A DNA stretch of 64,000 bases, from contig JAPFBL010000049.1 in the NCBI GenBank assembly GCA_026182355.1, forward strand, positions 1,240,001 to 1,304,000. Reading direction: 5' to 3'. The DNA comes from Hermatobates lingyangjiaoensis (lineage: Eukaryota; Arthropoda; Insecta; Hemiptera; Hermatobatidae). The notes beneath the pieces were generated by a model. That model was not told the DNA's origin. It made no database searches and saw only the letters and a list, made by a program, of their open reading frames with translations. A program made the translations under genes and the position numbers. Positions within the stretch are counted from its first letter, which is position 1. Each line of letters begins with the position of its first letter. Positions 48,750 to 57,700 of the stretch are shown here, in pieces.

Positions 48750-51700
48750 ATGATAAACGAAAAACGGTCCGGCAGGACAAATAACAATTAAAATAAGCAG
48801 TGACACATAAACTGAAACACAACAAAGACTCACTTTTCAATATTTCGACCGCCGTTACGGTCGAAATATTGAAAAGTGAGTCTTTGTTGTGTTTCAGTTT
48901 ATGTGTCACTGCTTATTTTAATTGGTATATAAATATATATATATATATATTGATAAAAGTATCGACCGTGGAATAGAAATAAAACTAAAATTTATCGGGA
49001 CTCGGTCGGTTCTTCACGTTCAAATTAAACTCTCATTGCCAACGTTTCGGTTTTTCTTTAAAACCTTTTTCATAAGCCTACGAAACAGAGGAAATATAAG
49101 AAATAATTCAATCATTCAAAAATCAAACATACATAAAAAGTGCAATTAGTTACAATTAAGAAATTACAATAGGTTAGTGAGAGAACTTACAGAAGTATAA
49201 ATTTTGAAAGAGAAAAACTAAGTATTACATTACAAATTATTTTACAAAGAAAAATAGTCTGTGGATTTCAACAACAACTGTAGTTTGAATGAACACGTGA
49301 CACTGAACTTAAATAAACAAGCAAGGTAACTAAATTTCACCAGACAACCAAAAAGTCACTAACACAATTTTTTCATCTATCAACAATGTTTAACTTAACA
49401 CTATTATGTTTAACTTAACAATGTTTAAATAAATACTATTTAAATTTGAAATATCACTTCTATAATTAACGGAGGACTGGTCCTTTCAAATATGTAAAAT
49501 TTCCAAAGTTTTCCTTCTCTGTTCATTTTTTTTTTTTTTGGCTATTATTCTTATTTCATCAAAATCAAAATTATGGCCTATATTAATACTACGTGCTGCT
49601 AATGCAGTGGCATTGATTTTCTTTTTTCTTACAGAATAACTATGCTGGTAGGCCTTTCCTTCAAACAAAGACTGGTTTCTCCATAATAAACTTTGTTACA
49701 GTCTTTGCAATTTATTACATACTAGCAAATGTACCCGTCTTTGACGGAATCAAAAATTCTATTATACTTGGTATTCCAACATATCAATTATAGTATTATA
49801 CTAATACTATAATTAGAAATTATAGAATAGTAGAAAACACCATTATTAGTACAGTGTTAAACAAATGCCTCTGTATACACTACATTAGCTGTCTGTCCTT
49901 CAGGTTCATGGAAGAACAATCAGTTGAAACCTCTGACTATTGAGCAAGTAAACTACAGTTGACCATGTGAGAAAAACTTGGTTTCGCTAACTTGAATTCC
50001 TGCGTTAGATAAAGTCTCCCTTTGCGACTTAGTTAACGTCATTGCGAAATAGACTCTGAGGGGACCTTGCAATCATTTGAATGGAAACAGACAGTGGTTC
50101 GGAAGACTCCCCAATACCACATCCAGTCATTATGTCCGCCTCTATGGCATATCTGTGTAGAGCACGAACTCAGAGTCGTGTCCCGTTGCACAGTTTTTGG
50201 GTCACTCATGTTTCGTAACGTGAAATTTGTTACTGCTATAAATTGCAGCATCATTGGTGCTCCTACTTTAAGTTTTTACTCATGAGAGCAGGCAGTCCAG
50301 GAGAAATAAATTCAGAGTCAAGAAATTCAATTAGATAATGAACTGCTTCTTCATCACTAATCCAATCTCTTTACTGACTTGTAAGTTCTTTCCTCGGCTT
50401 CATATAGCGTAAGAACTTGTTTGTTGATTTCTCATGCCTGTTCATATTAAGGGCTGAGAATTGCTCGTTTACAAAACATTTATTCTCAATAGATAGTACA
50501 TCCTTAACTCTGTGAAACACCATTTCAATGATGTCAAATACGCAATATATTCATGTGCTCAATTGAAATTAAAATCAACTAACAATACCTACTTGCCACA
50601 CCTGTGTATTTTCAAAACAAACTTGTCTGTGAAGTTAGGAAAATACAACTAAAAGCCCCATAACTTCGCTTCTGTACTGAATTAATAATCTATTTAGAGC
50701 CCATATTTTAAGTTAGGCACACACAAATCCAGTGTCAATGTTTCAGCTCGCTATGTCTTATGGTGGCTGAGTTTACTTGTGACAAACATTTTTGCGTTAA
50801 ACGTCCATAACTTCACTTCTACGTTGAATTTCCAATCAATTCATAGCCTATATTTTAAGTTAGACCTACACAAATCTACTGTAAAAGTTTCAGCTTTATA
50901 TGTCTTATGGTAGCTGAGTTTACCTGTGACAAAGTTTTGCGGACAAACCGACAGAAATTTTTCTAAGGGTGGATTCGGTTTCTCCAATGTATGAAACGTA
51001 AAGAAAACTTGAAATGAGTCAGTTCTAAGCAATGTACAGACAAAATCATTATTTTATTTATAAAGATGTAACATTACTCTGTAATTCCTTTAGAATATTC
51101 TCTTTTATATTTGAAAATAAAGATTTCACTTTTCTTTTGCTATAAAATGCTAAATTAACTTAAGGTAAGTGTCTTTTGAAGACTTTTTTAATTGGTTGCG
51201 ATAATCCTTCAACATATGGAAATTTAAAGAACTTTTTATCTTGAACTTCTAAGTCACTATTTGTACCATTTTCTGGCTCTTGATGTTGCCTTAAATATTT
51301 TGACTAAAAACGTTCAATCAAACTTCTTGGATAGTTAGTTTTCTGTAGTAACTCTTTCACCCTTTTCTTATTTTTATGTAGGTAGCATGATGAACTTACT
51401 TCTACAACTTTTTTCACCATATTCTTAACGCAATTTAATTTCTGATTCAAGGGATGAGAAGAATAATAATTCAGTATTCTTCCAGCACTGGTAGGTTTTG
51501 TGTACCAATCGGTTAAAATATTACCATTTTCTCTCGATACTTTTATATCGAGGAATGGGAGAATGCTATCTTTTTCTATCTCACATGTAAATTTAAGTCG
51601 ATTATGATATGAATTAAATACATTCAAAACATTATCTAATTCTTTTTTTTTCAATAATTAGAAACAAATTATCGACATACAGTTTCATGAATTTCACTAT

Positions 51701-54700
51701 TGAGATTTTCACTATTTCACTAATTCATTTTTACAGTACTTTAGTAATTGAACCATTACTATGTTAGCAAAAAATGGTGATATTGGAGAACCCATAGGTA
51801 ATCCAAACTTTTGTTTATATATAACTCCATTAAATATAAAATATCGAGCTTCACAAATAAGATTTAGAATGGATAAGAATTTCTCCTTTGTGATGGCAAT
51901 ATGGGTTTCAATTTTTTCCCATTGCTTACATATTAAATCAAAAGTTAAATCAATTGGCACGTTTGTAAAAAGAGATTGAACATCTAAAGAAATCATTATT
52001 ACATTTTCATTTAGTACTTCATTCGTTAAGGCTTCTTTAAATTTTAATGAATTTTTAATATTGAATTCACTAGTAACAACAATATAATTTAGGTATTTCG
52101 CTACGTATTTTGATAGTTCATAAGTTGGGCTACCTATAAATGAAATAATTGGGCTCAAAGGAAAATATGTCTTATGCAGTTTCATTAATCCATATATTCT
52201 CGGAGCTAATCCATTATATGATTTCATTAATATCGCTTGACGAAGATTTATCCAATTCTTCTTTTTGAGTTCATCAACGGCCTTATTTACTTTAGTACGT
52301 AATGTTGAAGATGGATCGGTTCTTGAAATAGTATAAGTTTCTGTATCTTCCAACAATGTCTTCATTTTAGTTGTTTCAAAATTTATACTTGTGTAAGTTC
52401 TCTCACTGACCAATTGTCAAAATTTCTATTGTAATTTCTTAATTGTAACTATTGCACTTTTTATGTATGTTTGAAATTTGAATGATTGAATTATTTCTTA
52501 TATTTCCTCTGTTTTTTAGGCCTATGAAAAAGGTTTTAAGTATAAACCGAAACGTGGCAATGAGAGTTTAATTTGAACCTGAAGAACTAACAGAGTCCCG
52601 ATAAACTTTAGTTTTGTATATATATATATATATATATATTGTTAAAAATTAGACCATATTTAGCTGAAACTTGCTTTTTCATAAGTTTCTCGAGTTTCCG
52701 GAATAACGATCTTGCTACTGTATCCACAGAATATAGTAAGTTACCAAGCGACATGCTAAATGAACAAATGTTTCTGCTGTCTCCAGCCATAATCAAGAAA
52801 TTAATGCATTTTGAAGTTTAAAACTTAAATAAGAAAGGTGGAATGTGTTGCTGGGGTTGGGGGGGGGGGGGGGGGGGGGATTAAAGTTGTTTTTCTAATC
52901 GGGAGGGTTGAGTGACCTAGGGCGTCGTTGCAGTTCCTGGGAAAGGCCTAATTGGCTCGAGGTTGATTTAAACAATTTCAGAACTTTAGAAGTAATTTCT
53001 AATTGTTTATTAATATATGGCTTCTTTTTATTAATAAGTTTGTCTTCTGTTATTCTAAGTCTATGCTGATCTCTTTCTTTTTTTATTAATTTTGTCCCTT
53101 CAACAAGTGCTTCCCTTGTTAACTTAGAATGATGGCTTGCTCTGTGTGCTTTTTAGGGGCTCCAGATATCAGGTGCATAGTGAGTCTCCTAGAAAGTGTA
53201 GTTGTAGTTACTCCAATGTATGAGTGCTTCTGGGTTTTGCAGTCCCCATAATTACGAGAACACATAATTGCGCAGTCATATCGAGAACACTATCATGATG
53301 AACGGGCCATGGAACGGTATTACATGGATCCAGAACGGATCTGATTTACTGCTGATATGTTGATGATTGTTTTGTGATATCGAAAAACATGGGCCAGATT
53401 GGAGCACTAAGAAATGCCTTCGAAGAAGAATCATGCCTGAAGTTTACAGTGGAAAAAGGCGTATGTAAGAAAATGAATTTCCTGGATGTTTAATATCAAT
53501 ATGCAAAATGTTAATATTAACATACATGTTAAAAAGTCAGTACATGTTAAATCGTCGAAAACCACCAACTACCTCAATGCCTAAAGTGAATGCCCTCAAC
53601 GCTATAAAGATTCAACTATAAAAGCCTTAATTCATAGAACTTGCAAAATAGCTTCCAACTGGGAGATTTTTAATCGGAATATCAATAGGACAAAACAAAC
53701 ATTCGTAAATAATGGCTATTCTAATGAAAACTTCGATAAAATTCTTAAGGATTATCTAAACACCAGGGAAAATAAGAAAAGAAATGAAGAAACAGCTGGA
53801 ACCGTGCATAAAATATATTATAGAAACCAGTATTCGGACCAATACAAAGTAGATGAAAGGGTACTAAAAGACATTATAAAAACCAACATAAGATGTAAAA
53901 ACGCCAACGATAGAGTTTCCCTGGTTACATATTACAAAAGCCCTACAATAAGCAGCCTTTTAATGACTAATGGAAACCACTGCAAGGATTCTCCATTGAA
54001 AGAAACAAATCTGGTGTACGAGTACAATTGTAATTATGGGGACTGCGAAACCCAGAAGCGCTCATACATTGGAGTAACTACAACTACACTTTCTAGGAGA
54101 CTCACTATGCACCTGATATCTGGAGCCCCTAAAAAGCACACAGAGCAAGCCATCATTCTAAGTTAACAAGGGAAGCTCTTGTTGAAGGGACAAAATTAAT
54201 AAAAAAAGAAAGAGATCAGCATAGACTTAGAATAACAGAAGACATACATACTTATTAAAAAAAAGAAGCCATATATTAATAAACAATTAGAAATTAGTTC
54301 TAAAGTTTTGAAATTGTTTAAATCAACCTCCAGCTAATTAGGGCCTCTCCCAGGAACTGCAACGACGCCCTAGGTCACTCAACCCTCCCGATTAGAAAAA
54401 ACAACTTTAATCCCCCCAACCCCAGCAATACATTCCACCTTTCTTCTTATATAAGCTTCAAACTTCAAAATACATTCATTTCTTGATAATGGCTGAAGAC
54501 AGCAGAAACATTTGTTCATTTAGCATATCGATTGGTAACTTACTATATTCTGTGGATACAGTAACACACTCGTTATTCCGGAAACTCGAGAAACTTATGA
54601 AAAAGCAAGTTTCAGCTAAGTTTGGTCTAATTTTTAACAATGTATGTATACAGGAGGGACTGCTACCAAAATATTTACAAATATATATCGACCGTTTGAT

Positions 54701-57700
54701 AGAATAGGTGTGAACCTAGAAAATTTGACCGAATCCCGATTAGATAACACACCTATATGTATATATATATATTCTAAACAGGAAAAGACCAAAAAGGACA
54801 CCAAGGTTTGACAGTATAGCACAGACACAGAACAATAAAACAAACACACTTACTGTCTCTAATTTACGGTTGAACCGTCATTAGGAGAGTTGAGATAGGG
54901 ACACCAAGCGCACTTGCGAAGCGACAGTTGGAGACTCTCCGGACAGATGGCGTTGGGTTGGGTGCGCTTGGTGTCCCTATCTCAACTCTCCTGATGACTG
55001 TTCAACTGAAAATTAGAGACGGTAAGTGTGTTCTTTTTTTTGTTCTGTGTGTGTGGTTTACTTTGAAACCTATACATATATATTCGTTTGATAAAAAAAA
55101 AATAATAAATAAGTGAATTGATTAATTTTAACATATGAAACATCAGCTACAGAGGAAAGAATGTTATTAATTTTAATATAGCTACTGTAGGTGGGAGTGT
55201 TTCCAAAAGTTTGTGGGAACGCTACAGGCCAACCCGTTTGATTGATCAAAATCTTATTTTACACAATAATGTGGCATAGTGTAGATGTGTCGTATTGTTT
55301 TTTTTTTGGCAATATTGCATGATGGGAAAATCACTTTTTTTGTTTTTAAAAAGTGGTTGGCAAAAAATGTGCTTTTTAACATTTTTTTCCCTCTTGAACT
55401 ATTAACTCTCAATTGTTGAAACTTAAAAACTATCAAACTGACAATAGCATTAAGGAAAAAAACACCAACATTTTCTGCTAACCGGAAAGGTCAGCTTGCT
55501 ATAAAATATAAAATGTTTAACCTATGGTTGGTTGTGAAAGTTTGTGGGTACGATAGAGGTCACGGCATTGGACAAGTTGTAATGAAATTGTACCCCCAAA
55601 ATAGCATGTTTTGATGGGAATGAGCTGAATTGAATACCTTTTTATTCAAAATACAATGGGTGTTATTTTATTACATATTACGATATCAGAAAATTTTTCT
55701 TTTAACTTTAAACGGCTAAGTTTAAAAACAAAATTTTATTATAAAAATCAACCTAAAATTTGTAATACTAACCTTGGTATTAGTAAAAAAGAATACATAT
55801 TAATTACCGCAAAGGGCAAAATAAAGCTATAAAAATCTGAAAACACAACTTAGAATACTAGATTACCTGCTGTGGTTTTCGGATTTCTTTACATTGACTA
55901 CGAATTTTTTTACATAATCCCGTCAATGATAATTCACTTTGTAAGGTTTCATAGATGTTTGAAGATATTTTAAACGGTTAATATGGTATGTGTGGACAAT
56001 ACATATCATAAAACCAAAAAAGAAACGCCAAACAACAATGTAATAATATATAATGGTCGCCAGGATGAAGCATGAGTCTAGCGAATGTGTTGCTAAATAA
56101 TATTACTTACTATATAACATTCAATATTCAAACCACAATATGAAAGTGGGAAAACAAGACTAAGATATTTCAACCGTAACAAGCGGTCTTCGTCAGAGTC
56201 AAAAACCCAACTGAAACACTAGATGCCGGACACATCAGGTGAGGGGTTGAGAAGAATGGGTTGTTACTGGTTGCCTGCCTAAATGAGCCCTTTACAGGCA
56301 TGGGACCTTTCAGTCACTTGTCAAGAGTGCTTGTAGAAGGGTATCAGCTATATACTTTTTAGTAAAGTGAGATTCACACTACCTGAGTGAGACAGAATAT
56401 AATTTAATTATTCTAAAAATGTCTTCATAAATATAAACAATTTCATAAATATATTGTAACTTAATTATTCTAAAAATGTCTAAACTCCGCCTTTAGACAT
56501 TTAGAAAAATGTCTAAATGTCTCCTCCACCTAACAGTGGAGGAGATTGTAAACGAACTGCAAGAAGTTTTAAAGAAATGTCCTTTGATGGAAACAAAAAA
56601 ACTGAAAAAGAAAAAAAGAGGGGCATACAGCTGTCGATTTGACATCAATGAAGAAATTCTTTTCGTAAAATGGCTTGATAATACATGCGTTGCAATTCGA
56701 ACTAATTATGATACAGTAGAACCTCTTCAAAAAGTGTAGGTAGAAATTAACCGTAATTTGACTCAGGAGAACTGTCATACAATATTATTGAAATAATTCA
56801 CACTAATATAAAATCAGAAAATTCAACTTCAACGTTGGTTGAAGGAATACAAATTAAAAGGTTCAGTTTCTCAACCTCATGTGTTTAGAAGTACAGCACA
56901 AATATGGGAGGTGTCGATAAGCATGATTGGTAGATCAGCAAATATGCGACAGCAATGAGGGCTAGAAAGTTGTACTGGCATATCTTCATTCGAATTGTGG
57001 ATATGGGAGTTGTGAATGCTCAAATAATATATAATTGATAAATAAGGATGATGGAAACCCTGCCTCCAAATCGGATTTGCTGTCTTTAGGAGAGCAATTA
57101 GCCAATCTTATCTGAAAATCCCTACAAACAGAAAACCACCAGGTAAAAAGCCCAAGTGCCCTAAACCTCCACAATGTTCGGTTTGATGGCAAAGGACACA
57201 TTATAATGAAACAAAGTGACCAATGGTGATGCCAGAATAAGCCATGCACTGCTAGGCCCAGGATGTTACTCAAAATGCACAGTAACTCTATGTGCCACCT
57301 GTTTCACATCTCATCATAGCTACAATCTCTGAAGATAAAAGTAGCTATGAAAAGTGATCAAGGTGCAAACTTACTACATGAGTGATACGTTAATCTTCCA
57401 GTTATTTTTCTACAAAAACACTTTAGCATTACTTCATACCACTTAAGTTTTGTTCAGCTAATTTTTACCTTTAGGAAAAAAAAAATTGTATATATACTTA
57501 TTTTTTTTTAGAAAATAAAATGGTTTTTTGGTTATGAATAGTTTTTTATTTATCGACATTCAGTAAGTAGTTTTGAATACCAGAATTAGAAATTGCGGTT
57601 GGACACATTCAGTAAGTGTATTGACACTGAATCGTCCCAGTGATCTCATATGAGATCACCTAATATCTCGCTTATTTCAATTTTAAATGTAATTTTGACT

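Larger units (their letters stand above)
48950..52640 (-). mobile_element. Penelope-like element with RT and GIY-YIG, interrupted by a Helitron
   Basis: The minus-strand RT (52413-51654) has [47 protein letters not shown] (motif A with the first catalytic Asp) and [19 protein letters not shown] (motif B). Motif C, in another frame near 51690, reads [11 protein letters not shown], that is YVDN instead of YVDD. The thumb region [20 protein letters not shown] follows. The GIY-YIG domain (minus, about 51090 then 49720-49440) has [14 protein letters not shown] and [13 protein letters not shown]. The domain is split by the Helitron at 49732-51066; removing it restores the frame exactly. The ends are inverted copies (48955-49172 and 52425-52620) that meet TA tracts. 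Frameshifts and the YVDN change imply inactivity. Confidence 0.88.

Noticed and set aside
56490..57050. Domesticated piggyBac gene (PGBD)
   Set aside because: Only the C-terminal part is present and it is interrupted by stops in all frames.
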